A stretch of 64,000 nt of DNA from Brienomyrus brachyistius (lineage: Eukaryota > Chordata > Actinopteri > Osteoglossiformes > Mormyridae): positions 7,974,501 to 8,038,500 of the forward strand of contig NC_064540.1 of NCBI RefSeq assembly GCF_023856365.1, given 5' to 3'. Below, one piece after another: positions 1 to 36,899 of the stretch. Both the position numbers and the translations under genes were made by a program. Each line of letters opens with the position of its first letter. Position 1 is the first letter of the stretch. The notes under the pieces are model-generated. The model was not told where the DNA came from, searched no databases, and saw nothing but the letters and a program-made list of their open reading frames with translations.

Positions 1-40
1 CTCTTCTCTTCGTACAGCAGTAAGGATAGCAGTTAGTGTG

Positions 41-130
41 TGAAAACACATGACCAAATACAGCAGGGACCTTCTGCTGAGCAACCACTCATGTCTCTAT
101 AAAAGCAGCAGCTCCAGAATCTTCTCTGAA
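41..130 (+). promoter_or_regulatory. Core promoter of copy A
   Basis: TATA box TATAAAA at 98-104, about 45 bases before the first 5' splice donor (GT at 151), which puts the transcription start near 128. Upstream is an E-box-type CACATG at 48-53 followed by ccaaata, which resembles half of a CArG box. This block recurs before B and C. The window begins too close to show whether the MEF2-like site seen before B is also present here. Confidence 0.75.
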
Positions 131-1135
131 CTGTTAGGCATCCAGCACAGGTGAGTGAATCTTAATGTGACGCTGCATCCAATCCAATCCTAAATTTGGG
201 CCATTGAGACAATTCATTATCCAGAGCACAGTTACACTTTTTTAAAATCAGATTCCAAGTAAAAGCCCTAATTTGTCTGGTATAATAACTAAATGATGCC
301 ATCCTTCTGTAAAATGCAATACTACTAATGCTAGCTGTGATAAGAAAATTACCAATAATGTTTTTCAGATTCCCGCCCAGATTCTACTCTTCTGTGTTGT
401 CGTCCAAGGAGGTAAATAGCAGCTGCTCCCTTTATTAACAGCGTGATAATAAGGAAGAGAACAGTACAGCATGTGGCGAATCACAATCACACAATTGCAT
501 CTGAGGTCAATTCAGTCACTAGACCCACCGTAGAATTATCTGCCACTCTAACTGAGCAGATCCCTAATTCATACAGGTAAACCACACAAAAGACACCAGC
601 TGAAAATCCTTAATTTACTTATTTCTAAAAACACCATTGTGTAATCTGAAAGTAAGTCATAAAATTTGTAAAATATATTTTAATAGGAAATTAACTGATT
701 TCCAGCAGAGTGCATGTAAATTTCAAAATCCATATAAAAATAAGGACATATGAGAATTCAGACCTAAAAGTAGAACACTTCAACACTAGGGTGCGATTCA
801 TAGCTAAGGTAAAACTTTTGTAGGAAGGGTAATACTAAATATTTTGTCGAATACCGAGACACAAAACATTCTTAAACTTACTGATGGGTTTGAAAGAAAA
901 GATTTAGTTATCAATGTGAACATGTAGTAGTTATACTAAAAACCGTAGTCACCTATTAAATAATAGTCATAAAAATAAATATAAAAATTATTTTAGTAAG
1001 TACATTTATGCTGAAGCCAAGTCTCAGATATCAATTTCAAACTGCCAAACATAATAATCGACTATACAGCGAACACTCAAATATTTTAAAATCTGTACTA
1101 ATTTCAACCATGTTCTTCTGCAGTAAACCGCCATC
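128..1135 (+). other. 5' untranslated exons of copy A
   Basis: Exon 1 runs from about 128 to 150 (donor gtgagt). Exon 2 is 369-411 (acceptor tttttcag, donor gtaaat); an alternative acceptor at 380 would shorten it by 12 bases. The leader of exon 3 is 1124-1135, after the acceptor ttctgcag. The two introns show no repeat or other gene that I recognise. Confidence 0.7.
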
Positions 1136-14109
<12,974 letters not shown>

Positions 14110-14216
14110 GGGATGAAAACAGCCTGAGACAAAGTAACAAGAAACCATATAATATGACTTTCTTGTAAACTGTCTTTCTGCAAAAAAATTGTCAATAAAG
14201 TTCATGTCTGCAAAAA
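14110..14216 (+). terminator. 3' UTR and poly(A) signal of copy A
   Basis: Short 3' UTR of roughly 105 bases with AATAAA at 14194-14199 followed by a T/G-rich stretch (ttcatgtctg). The same UTR follows B and C. Confidence 0.85.
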
Positions 14217-14779
14217 ACCTGGTAATTTTTTTCATTAATATGTCTACTGATCACTTTTAAAACACTGAAACCGATCATTAATTCTTTTTAGAACTTGAAG
14301 CACTCTTGGACCATTTTAAAGGCAACTAAAATTCTTATGCCATTGTGTTCATTAAATTTTTCATCTAAAATTTAACAAGAGACCACATTTCCACTAGCAC
14401 TGAAAACAGTGTGACAAATTGTCATGGGAAATGGCTTTGGTATCATACATACATATTTTGCTGTAGACTGGAAGATATTTTAAAATGCAAGAAATTACAG
14501 TGTATAACAGGTCAGTTATCTGCATCGTCAGAACAATTTGCCATTCTCAAGCTTCACTACTCTTATGTCCCTGCACGCGCAAAACAGAGTAAAATAAATG
14601 AATAAAATGTTCATCATGAAACTACATTGTTACACCCACAATGGTGGGACTGAGCACCAGCAGGCAATTGTCAGCTAATCACTCTGTGTCATAAAGCTGT
14701 CAAAGTTCTAGTCTCATTGCGAAGTATTGTTGCCTTTGTTTTAATGTGCCATACAGAACAATTTTCTGTCCATTGTTTT

Positions 14780-15110
14780 CCCCGATCGCCCTGCCTGCTG
14801 TGTTCAGCCCTGCTGTTCCGCCTGCCCTGCCTGTCTCGCCTGTTCCATCCACCTGCCTTCTCCTGCCTGCCCTACCGTCCTGCTCCATCCTGCCCTGCTC
14901 CTCCATCTGCTTCGTGTCCCCCTTCCCATCGTCGTCTTGTCCCATCACTCCACGTAGGACTGACCTTCCTGGACACCGACCCCTTGCCTACCCCACGACC
15001 ACGACTTCGGATTCTCCCTTTGACCCTGCTTGTTTCTAATTTGATCATTAAGCCAGTTGGGCACTGCATTACGGGGTCTGTCTCCTCTGTCGTGACCGTA
15101 CACCACAGAC
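14780..15110 (+). repeat. Pyrimidine-rich LTR-like fragment
   Basis: About 330 bases of C/T-rich, CCTGCC-repeating DNA ending in 'ctctgtcgtgacc', resembling the right end of a fish LTR. I see no clean TG start and no target duplication, so it is probably a truncated solo LTR. An open frame of 141 codons here is compositional. Confidence 0.4.
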
Positions 15111-15694
15111 ATTGCTTCAGTATTATTTTAATCCTGATGTAAATGTATTTCATGTAGACGTTTCCAAATGATTATAATACCGAAAATGTTATAACTAAAA
15201 TAATGCTTGATTTTATATGATCAATAAATATCCATGCATGACTTTGACAAGTTATCGAAGACAACTGATATCAATAAAAAATGCTATTTACGTTTTTTTT
15301 GTATGAATTTTTATGCATAAAAAGTAAGACTTTGAACAGGGAAAAAATAAAATGAAGAAATTAAATGTTTAGATTTATAATACGTTGACAATCGTGAAAC
15401 AGATCATGCACAAATATATGCGTAGGGCATTTTTTTCCAATCACGTTAAACAGATCAACTTCACTTTGAAAACTCGTGAAATGGATGAAGAACGTGTTTC
15501 CCTGTTGTCTGCAGATGCGTCCACACAACTGGAAGGGGTCTGAAAGCAGCAGGGCCTGAGAAAGGTGGCTGCAGCCATATATTATTGCTTTTTTGCATGT
15601 GTTTTGCAGCACGAGCGCGTACAGAGGATGGATTCTCATACATGCACATGGTTCTTATGTGCGCGGGTTTTGAGACTAAACGCCGTATCCTGTA

Positions 15695-15885
15695 TCCAAT
15701 TCATTTCAATTTGTATAGCGCATTTAAGCATTACATTGCCTCAAAGCACTTTACATTATTCATGCCCAATCCCTACATTTGCAACATACAGCAAGCCAGA
15801 GGCGATAAGGGCAAGGAAAAACGTAGCAGGAAAAAATCTTAAGAGGAACCAGACTCAAAGGAGGAGTCCTCCTAGGGTCTGTAAC
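15695..15885 (+). repeat. Fish SINE-like repeat downstream of copy A
   Basis: Contains 'tttgtatagcgcattt...acattgcctcaaagcactttacatt...' and ends near '...aggaaccagactcaaaggagg'. This is a motif I recognise as a widespread teleost repeat. A related copy lies at 34735-34905. Confidence 0.5.
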
Positions 15886-17378
15886 TGAATCGATTAACTT
15901 TGTTAGCAAATACAATGCTGGGCTTATTGTACCATGGGAAATGTACTTTGCTTCAATAATACTGTAAAAAGAAAAAAAGCAATACCGAATGGGGAAATAA
16001 GTTGCACCAACTAAACATTGTATTCGCTGCGTACCTTAAGGCCCGCTATCCTGCTAGCATAGGCCACACTTTAACTCATTCATGCATAGTGTCCACTGTA
16101 GTGGATATCCATTTAAATTTGATTATCTTCTATATGACTTGGTTTTAAAACAAAAGTCCTGCTAGACCTCTTTATGGGATTACCCTCATATGGGCATGAG
16201 TGTGAAAGCTAAAGGCAACAACAATTCCTGCATGAAACTAGTCTGGAAAGACAAGACGGCGGATGCCTGCAGGCCAGGATGCAGCACTGCTGGGATTTGG
16301 CCACTGCTTCTATAAACGAAGTTTTCTGCAGGTAAGAAAACTATGGACAATCTGGAACGTCTATAGAACACTATGCATGTTTATTAATAACAATGTTTTG
16401 CTTAGATATGCGGTAAATTACGATTAGACATGTGCGCACTACAGTGGACTTCATGCATGTGTGAAGTCGATTTTGTGCAGCAGGGAATCCACGTGGTGTC
16501 ATGATTCATAAAATGATCCCCAAATCACCAAAATTCATCAGAAAGAACTGATTGTAAAAAAAAAAACACGATTTCAGGGGCGTTTAAGCAGATAAAATAA
16601 ATTTACTTAAAGCTGCACAACACCCGCTAGCTTACTCTGTGTTAAATTAGTCTCAAAACCCGAACCATGCGTTCGTATATGCGTCCGTGAGCAGAGAACC
16701 CATACTCTGTTGGAGCTCATTTCTGGACAACACCCACTTGCTCGGTGTTAAATTTGTCTCAAAACATGAACCACTAGCGCATATGAATATTAAAAATGAT
16801 TGCATTATTAAAAATGGGATCTCTGGAAAAAACAGGATTTTAGTGTTTTATGGAGAATTATAAAAGCGTTGTGAATCGTGTCGGCTTGGGCAGCTTCCAT
16901 AGGCTTTCAATGTTTTTTTTCTCTTGACGCGGCCGGTGTTACGGGAAATTCAGTTCCCCCATGTTCCCCTATGTTGTGCACTGATTTGATACCATGACGT
17001 CACCCACCACTTTAATTGTTTTTATACGGTTTACCTGTCGTGTTATTGTCTTTCTTCATTTCTTTAATGTCTTCCTTAATGTCTTTAATGTGCTGAGGGA
17101 AACTAGCCATTTACGCAGAAACATCGCCTGTCTTTCCAATATTTGTGCATTGTTTAAAGGTAACTGAATTGCTGGTAATAGGTGTTTGCTTGCAAAATGA
17201 AGAAAACGAAAGTACTGTTTGTAGGGCACCATGAATAGTATGCATGACAATCGATGTAATATTGTTTATTCTAATTCTGACTTAATTGTAGGCCAACATT
17301 GCATTTATCTACATTTAGCAACAGCTGACAGTGATATCTTTGTACCCACTAAAACAATCCAGTTCTACTATAACCTCA

Positions 17379-17974
17379 TGATGCATGGTTTCCTATGCTA
17401 ACACACAGATCAGAAATTACAGGACGGCAAACTGGTGATACAAATCTGTTAACATGGAAATGCGTCCTTTTAGTACATTTGTGTATAGATAGGAAAGGGG
17501 AAGATTATTACCTTAAGACTTGAATATCTGGGTCCTCCTGCTAAAACAGACATGCAGCAACTCTGGACATCAGAACTGATAGCAACAATTTATAAGAATT
17601 TAATCATGTCACTGAATGACTTCTAGTTGTCCCCTAACCCTCACTGTCTATGGAAGTATGACAGATTCAAAGACATGCTTAGAAACTATTGCTATCAGCT
17701 CTGAGGTTCAGAGTTGCTGCATGTCTGCTTCAGCAGGGGGAACTAAATATCCTGAATTTCAGGAAATAATGTTTCCCTCTCATATCTGGGCAAAGATGCA
17801 TGTGAGATGGCTGAGTCATTCAGATACATAACTACGTGTGCCCACATGTGTTGTGTGTCTGGTTTAGCAGGGTAATTCAGCTACGCATTTCCATGTTAAC
17901 AGATTTGTATCACCAATTTTGCGTCCCGTAATTTATGATCTGTGTGTTAGCATAGGAAACCATGCATCACGATG
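17379..17974. repeat. Nested inverted repeat (foldback) between A and B
   Basis: An outer arm at 17379-17467 is repeated in inverted orientation at 17881-17974 (about 85 bases, few mismatches). Inside it a second arm at 17532-17592 is inverted at 17690-17752. Together they can fold into a long stem with two side loops. Probably a foldback or MITE-type element. No coding capacity. Confidence 0.75.
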
Positions 17975-17976
17975 TT

Positions 17977-18268
17977 TTAACACTCTGTAGTCGGCGGCAT
18001 CGTCGGCCATGCCACGAATTTTTCTCATGTATTTCAATTCATAACTCGCTGAAATCTTATTGTAGAAAGATAAAAAAAAAAAAAAAAAACGCTGACTAAA
18101 TCCGTAATCTGTCTTCTTTTCAAAACGTCAACTGTCGGAAGTATTAAAGTTTTTAAAATTAGGTTAAATCGGCAAAAAATAAACCATGTCACCTTACTTT
18201 GTTTTACCTGCATCGGGGGTGTGTAGTGCCGCCCTCACCTGAAGATCGCTTTTCACATTATAAATAGT
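17977..18268 (+). mobile_element. 5' part of a second piggyBac-like element
   Basis: TTAA at 17977-17980 followed by about 290 bases that match the left part of the intron 27 element of copy A, including a poly(A) run where the other has a poly(T) run. Homology stops near 18268, before the GT-rich repeat, and no right end was found. Confidence 0.7.
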
Positions 18269-18359
18269 CGCATGTCCGCGGTTGTCATAGTTGGGATTAG
18301 GGTATTTCCTATAGAATTGAATGAACAGTCCACACAAATATATGAATACAAACACCTTT

Positions 18360-18775
18360 GCGTGTATATCTGTGTGTGTGTATTCTGGCTATGCGTGCAC
18401 GTGTGTGTGTGTATGCGTTCTCGTTATACATGTATGCGGGCTAAGCCTGTATGCCTGCAATCAGAAGGTCGCCGGTTCAAGCCCAGCGTCAGCATGTCTG
18501 CAGTTCCGTGAGCAAGGCCCTGGGTGTATATATACACATACATGTATAGCTCCCTGGGTGCCCCAACAGGTGGCTGCTCTTCCTGGACAACTTACTCTAC
18601 AAAGAGCAAGTTGAGGGAAGCATCAAAAAGACAACTTCCCCAAGGGTTCAATAAAGTATCGATTAGCATTATTATATATCCTCACTCTGTGTGCATGTAT
18701 TGTCGCTATGTGTGTGCACATGTGTGTGCATGTATTCTCGCTATGCGTGTACGTGTGTGTGTATTCTCGCTCGGT
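18360..18775 (+). repeat. GT-rich minisatellite split by a SINE
   Basis: Units of the type tgtattctcgctatgcgtgt followed by a GT run occur at 18370-18440 and again at 18685-18775. The SINE at 18448-18665 lies between the two halves. Confidence 0.65.
18448..18665 (+). mobile_element. tRNA-derived SINE (second copy) between A and B
   Basis: Shares gggctaagcctgt, the B-box-like ggttcaagccc and the '...gggttcaataaagta' tail with the SINE at 42122. It splits a GT-rich minisatellite. Confidence 0.6.
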
Positions 18776-20585
18776 TGTATAGGTTTCTTCCCGCAGTCCA
18801 AAGCCGCTTGCAATGTGTGATTGTGCATGCATTATGCATCCTGGATTGCACTGGCATACCATCAGGGATGTCCCTTCCTCTGTACCCTCTACTGCCTGGT
18901 AAAGGCACCAGGATCCCCGAAGTCCTGACTAAGAAGATGGAAAAAGGATGCATGCCTGGATGGATATTTGGGGTTAATTTGTTAATTGATAAAATCTGAA
19001 AACCAAAGCACATACAGCAAGGACATAGAATCATATTAAAGAACTGCATTAGTCATAGTAACATTACACAATCATTCCACAACAATCAAAAACACAAATG
19101 TAGTTCATTTTCTATTTCAAAGAAATTTCAGCCAAAAAGGTCACTTACTTTTCAGCATGATATTCCTCGAAACCCAACATCTAAGCGACCCGAGCTTCCA
19201 CACTGCCGTATATCAAAGTAGGTTTGATACAAATTCACAATAAACATCACAACACAGTGACAGAGGTCCTTTGACAACCAAGCTGATCAAGCAGCTATAT
19301 TTGTATTTTGTCCTAATAAGAACACACAGCTGTGAGTAGGATATCAGGTGTGACATTTTATGGGGTATATGACCTGATCCCACTTTGTCACATGTGTAAT
19401 CACTCCAGAATTTTTAATACTCCCCCGTCTTCATTTGCCCGTATCATATCACCAGTCTGAAGGAAAACCGTCCCACCAGAGGACAAATCCAATAACAGGA
19501 TTGTTTAACCAGATCCCTTGTTGCCATATATACTTGCCTGAAAGAATGAGGTCATGCTGCAGTGCTACTTCTGAAGTACAAATGATAAAGTTTTCCCATC
19601 TGGTTTATAGAAAGTAAAGCAATGCTATGCTTCTTGAAATTCCCCTTAAAGACTGAATTTAAGAATTAGATCTCAGTAAGGCAATTTATAATTTGCCATT
19701 ATTTTGATTCTGTATAATGAATAATCATTTCAAATATCTTTGCAGTATTAATAGTAGTTTGACGGTAACAGTGATATTCATATTGACTTATATGGCTGAC
19801 ATGTTTCTCTAAAGCTCTAGCTTGCAGGTCAGTGAAAATACCGAGTGCTGGCAGCTATAAACAAACAGTATCAATGCAGGGACTTTGACACAAGCAATGA
19901 CTAATAACTGCAATATATCTCATAAGCAATATATTTTATGAGAGAAATAGATTATAAAAATATTAAATATGTGTAAAAACACATCAAAACTGGATGAATT
20001 TGTGAGTCTCCACACATTTTCTGACGTGATGATAAAGGAAAAATATAAGTGAAAGTGTTTAGAAGGCAAAGGAAATACAATTTAAATTACTTAGATTCGA
20101 CAACCTCAGTTGTGGTGTAACAAACCTATTTTTCATTATTCAACATGGTTATTCACCAAATAAAAAAAAACTGGTGTGAATGCTGTGCTGTTTTTATTGT
20201 TCGATTTACATAATTATATAGATAATTATATAGGCAGAAAATTTGTGATAAATGCAGAACGCATTAGAACGTATGTGGCATTAGGCTCTGCTCTGCCTGT
20301 GCCAAAGCTGCTAATAAGATTCTCAGAATCAAGAGAAGATATGCATATCTGTAAAGTTCAAGATATTATAATATATGATTTATATAATTATTGCAAAAAT
20401 ATATTGACAGGAATAGTTAAATGAGCAAACAAAACTCCGGTAAAAATTCTAACAATTTACAAAGAGGAACTGTAAAAGGATCAGAGACACACAGATATTA
20501 TTTAATCCATATTTAATCCACTATTTTTTTAATACAAAAATCAAAACAGGCAACTTCCTTATAATAAAACCCTTATGTTTATGAG

Positions 20586-20730
20586 CTAAAAATAATTTCT
20601 CTTCTCTTCGTACAGCAGTAAGGATAGCAGTTAGTGTGTGAAAACACATGCCCAAATACAGCAGGAACCTTCTGCTGAGCAACCACTCATGTCTCTATAA
20701 AAGCAGCAGCTCCAGAATCTTCTCTGAACT
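20586..20730 (+). promoter_or_regulatory. Core promoter of copy B with MEF2-like site
   Basis: TATA box TATAAAA at 20696-20702. CACATG E-box at 20645-20650 followed by cccaaata. CTAAAAATAA at 20586-20595 fits the MEF2 consensus YTAWWWWTAR and lies about 100 bases upstream of the TATA box, a common arrangement in skeletal muscle MYH promoters. From 20600 on the sequence is nearly the same as the first bases of the window, so A and B are probably co-regulated. Confidence 0.75.
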
Positions 20731-21748
20731 GTTAGGCATCCAGCACAGGTGAGTGAATCTTAATGTGATGCTGCATCCAATCCAATCCTAAATTTGGGCC
20801 ATTGAGACAATTCATTATCCAGAGCACAGTTACACTTTTTTAAAATCAGATTCCAAGTAAAAGCCCTAATTTGTCTGGTATAATAACTAAATGATGCCAT
20901 CCTTCTGTAAAATGCAATACTACTAATGCTAGCTGTGATAAGAAAATTACCAATAATGTTTTTCAGATTCCCGCCCAGATTCTACTCTTCTGTGTTGTCG
21001 TCCAAGGAGGTAAATAGCAGCTGCTCCCTTTATTAACAGCGTGATAATAAGGAAGAGAACAGTACAGCATGTGGCGAATCACAATCACACAATTGCATCT
21101 GAGGACAATTCAGTCACTAGACCCACCGTAGAATTATCTGCCACTATAACTGAGCAGATCCCTAATCCATACAGGTAAACCACACAAAAGACACCAGCTG
21201 AAAATCCTTAATTTACTTATTTCTAAAAACACCATTGTCGAACCTGAAAGTAAGTCATAAAATTCGTAAAATATATTTTAATAGGAAATTAACTGATTTC
21301 CAGCAGAGTGCATATACATTTCAAAATCCATATAAAAACTACAAGAAGTAGCTGAAAACAATTATGAGAATTTAGGCCTAAAGTAGAACACGTCAGCACT
21401 AGGGTGCGATTTATAACTAAGGTAAGACGTTTATAGGAGGGGTAATACTAAATATTTTGTCTAATGCCGAGAGATAAAATAATCTTAAACATACTGATGG
21501 GTTTGAAAGACAAGATCTAGTTATCAATGTGAACATGCAATAGATAAGTAGTTATACTACAAACAGTAGTCACCTATTAAATAGTAGTCATAAAAACAAA
21601 TATAAAAAATATTTTAGTAAATACAGTTATCCTGAAGCTAAGTGTCAGATATCCATTTCAAACATAATCATTGAGTATACAGCGAACACTCAAATAATTT
21701 AAAATCTGTACTAATTTCGACCATCTTCTTCTACAGTAAACCGCCACC
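20725..21748 (+). other. 5' untranslated exons of copy B
   Basis: Exon 1 is about 20725-20748 (donor gtgagt), exon 2 is 20967-21009 (donor gtaaat) and the exon 3 leader is 21737-21748. All match copy A in position and sequence. Intron sequence matches A closely up to about 21330, then differs by small insertions. Confidence 0.7.
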
Positions 21749-34296
<12,548 letters not shown>

Positions 34297-34403
34297 GGGA
34301 TGAAAACAGCCTGAGACAAAGTAACAAGAAACCATATAATATGACTTTCTTGTGAATTGTCTTTCTGCAAAAAAATTGTCAATAAAGTTCATGTCTGCAA
34401 AAA
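34297..34403 (+). terminator. 3' UTR and poly(A) signal of copy B
   Basis: AATAAA at 34381-34386, 85 bases after the stop. The UTR is almost the same as that of copy A. Confidence 0.85.
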
Positions 34404-34734
34404 ACCTGGTAATTTTTTTCATTAATATGTCTACCTTTACAACACTGAAATCGATCATTAATTCTTTTTAGAACTTGAAGCACTCTTGGATTTTAAAGGC
34501 AACTAAAATTCTTATGCCATTCTGTTCATTAAATTTTTCATCCAAAATTTGACAAGAGACCACATTTCCAGTAGCACTGAAAACAGTGTGACAAATTGTC
34601 ATGGGAAATGGCTTTAGTATCATACATACATATTTAGTGTAGACTGGCAGGTGTAATTTTACAAAGCAACAAATTAGTGTGTATAACAGGTCACTCATCT
34701 TTTGTTTTCAAGTGTAATCCAGGATTCAATTCAG

Positions 34735-34905
34735 ATCAATTCAATTTTATTTGTATAGCGCATTCAAACATTACATCGCCTCAAAGTGCTTTACATTATT
34801 CCTGTTCAATGCCCCCAGACAGCAAGGCAAAGGCGAGAGTGACAAGGAGAAATTCCCTAGTAAGAAGAAACCTTGGGAAGAAAAAGATTCAGAAGGGGAA
34901 CCCAT
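34735..34905 (+). repeat. Fish SINE-like repeat downstream of copy B
   Basis: Starts attttatttgtatagcgcat and shares the 'cctcaaag.gctttacattatt' core with 15695-15885. Flanks differ, so these look like separate insertions, not a duplicated one. Confidence 0.5.
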
Positions 34906-35112
34906 CGCAATATATACACTCCAAATTTTTAAGGCCGTGGTGGTGCAGTCGAAGCAGGAGGATAAACCACAACCTTGATTTCTATTGGAAAAAAGATGGC
35001 CATTTATACATATTGTACATATGAATTTCATCATACAAATACACTTTTCAAATATTCAGGTTCGTGGTATTCAATTACCTGGAAAAATATTTTCATGAGT
35101 AAATTTCTTTAT

Positions 35113-35470
35113 GGGCGACATGGTGATGCAGTGGTTAGCAATGTTGCCTCACACCTCTGGGACCCGGGTTCGAGTCTCCACCTGGGTCACATGTGTGCGG
35201 AGTTTGTATGTTCTCCCCATGTCGTCGTGGGGTTTCCTCCGGATACTCCGGTTTCCCCCCACAGTCCAAAAACATGCTGAGGCTGATTGGACTTGCTAAA
35301 TTGCCCATAGGTGTGCATGTGAGAGTGAATGGTGTGTGAGTGTGCCCTGAAATGGGCTGGCTCCCCATCCTGGGTTGTTCCCTGCCTCATGCCCGTTGCT
35401 TCTGGGATAGGCTCCGGACCCCCCGCGACCCAGTAGGATAAGCGGTTTGGAAAATGGATGGATGGATGAA
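35113..35470 (+). mobile_element. Long tRNA-derived SINE, complete copy, between B and C
   Basis: The head ggcgacatggtgatgcagtg with B-box-like gggttcgagtc (35166-35176) is followed by a 290-base body and a tail of ATGGATGG repeats at 35454-35467. A very similar copy lies at 55205-55560 and a degenerate one follows directly at 35484. Confidence 0.7.
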
Positions 35471-35483
35471 ACACATCAGGAAA

Positions 35484-35935
35484 AGGGACAGCATGGTGGT
35501 GCAGTGGTCAGCACTGTCACCTCACCCCTCTAGGACCAAGGTTCAAGTACCTGCCAGGGTTCTGTGTATGTTGAGTTTGCATGTTTTCCCCATGTTGTCA
35601 TGGGGTTTCCTCCAGGTACTCCACTTTTGCTAAAAACATGCTAAGGCTGACTAAAGTTACCAAATTGCCCACAGGTGTGTGTGTGAAGGAATAGGGTGTG
35701 AGTGTGCCCTGTAATGGGTTGGCACCCTGTCCTGGATATTCCCTGCCCTATGATGGGTTGCCACCCCATCCTGGGTTGATCCTTGCCCTATGATGGGTTG
35801 CCACCCCATCCTGGGTTGATCCTTGCCCGGTGATGGGTTGGTGCCCCATCCTGGGTTATTACTTGCCTTGTGCTCAAAGGCCACGGACACCCCATGAACT
35901 TAAAAAGGGTAAGTGGTTTCAGGAAATAGATGGAT
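35484..35935 (+). mobile_element. Degenerate copy of the long SINE with internal expansion
   Basis: Head acagcatggtggtgcagtgg and body match the preceding SINE with many changes. The 'tgggttg...ccatcctgggtt' part has been amplified into about four 40-base units (35711-35872). Tail near 35920-35935. Confidence 0.65.
35711..35872 (+). repeat. Minisatellite of 40-bp units
   Basis: Four tandem units with starts at 35711, 35751, 35791 and 35831, period 40. The middle two are almost identical. It arose inside a degenerate SINE body. Confidence 0.85.
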
Positions 35936-36601
35936 GTTGTGAATTATGTGAAAAGGCAAATTATGTCCGTATGAAGTAATTGGAAAAATCATCAAAACAG
36001 CCTCTACACTTATGTAATGTTAGGTTTAAAGCTACAGCATTTATAATTACAGCAAGACATACAACAGCTGAGTCCACTTATTAAAATGTAATTTTCAAAC
36101 TGTAAACAAAAACTCAAGTCCAACCTTAAGAACCAACTGAATGATCAACTCCTGTGTATTTGCATGCATTTCGCCATATTTATGCATTATTAATATCGCT
36201 ATTATTGTAATACAAAAATGCATGGTTACTGATTGTGGTCAGTTAACCATTTTTGTCTGCTTAGTACTTGCAGAAGAGCATAAAAAACAGATATGGTCTG
36301 TTGAGTTACACACCAAATATGTGCCCTTGAGAGGTAAATGGGCTATCCCACATTTTTGACCCCTACCCCCTTTTTATTTTCAATTGGATAAGTTGTTATT
36401 ATCTAAGTCATACCTCTGTTCTACCTATGATATATATCAATTGTAGGGTATAGGCACACAGATTTTTTTGAAAAAATTTCAACTTTGGAGCTCATTTTCT
36501 CAAAACTTTGTTTTTGTGGGATAGCCCTCTCAAATGCACATATAAGGATTAAACCCAGCATTTCTGACTTTTTTAATCAATATGTAATGTTTATTTTGTC
36601 T

Positions 36602-36899
36602 ATTTGTGTCACGCCCAGCTCGTACGATCCTCGTGTGTGCCACGCCCCCCTGATTATCCACGTGTGCTTCCCTGATTGTATCCCAGCTGTACCCTGTTAT
36701 CTTGTCTCTTTCAGTCCCCGTCTTGCCTCAGTTCAGTGTCTGTCATTGATGTTTGTAAGCGTGAGTACCAGCGTTCCGTCCTGCCTTGCTCTTTCCCCTA
36801 ATAAATCCCCTGTTTGCCCCATACTTTGCCTGCTTGCCTGTTCCTGCTCGCTCGCCTACCTGTGCGATCACCCGTCTTACCACCGAACGTGACAATTTG
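36602..36899 (+). mobile_element. Solo LTR with 5-bp target duplication
   Basis: A 288-base sequence (36607-36894) begins TGTCAC and ends GTGACA, the TG...CA form of an LTR. It is flanked on both sides by ATTTG (36602-36606 and 36895-36899), a perfect 5-bp duplication. It contains AATAAA at 36800-36805. No internal retroelement sequence remains, so this is the product of LTR-LTR recombination. The C/T-rich body resembles Ty3/gypsy-type fish LTRs; the exact family is not known to me. Confidence 0.85.

Larger units (their letters stand above)
14472..20585. other. Intergenic region between copies A and B
   Basis: About 6.1 kb without a gene. It holds the LTR-like fragment (14780-15110), a SINE-like repeat (15695-15885), a nested inverted repeat (17379-17974), a partial piggyBac-like element (17977-18268) and a SINE inside a minisatellite (18360-18775). 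The last 1.8 kb before the B promoter is AT-rich with no feature I recognise and is the likely place for enhancers. Confidence 0.7.

Noticed and set aside
14717..15142. 141-codon open frame between A and B
   Set aside because: Lies in C/T-rich LTR-like DNA; Pro/Ser/Cys-rich translation is compositional.
16071..16465. Another piggyBac-like element starting at TTAA 16071 (tcatgcatagtgtccac)
   Set aside because: A partial inverted match at 16431-16463 exists, but no second TTAA end in the right place, so the element could not be bounded.
20521..20535. Second MEF2 site before copy B (ctatttttttaa)
   Set aside because: The T run is longer than the consensus permits.
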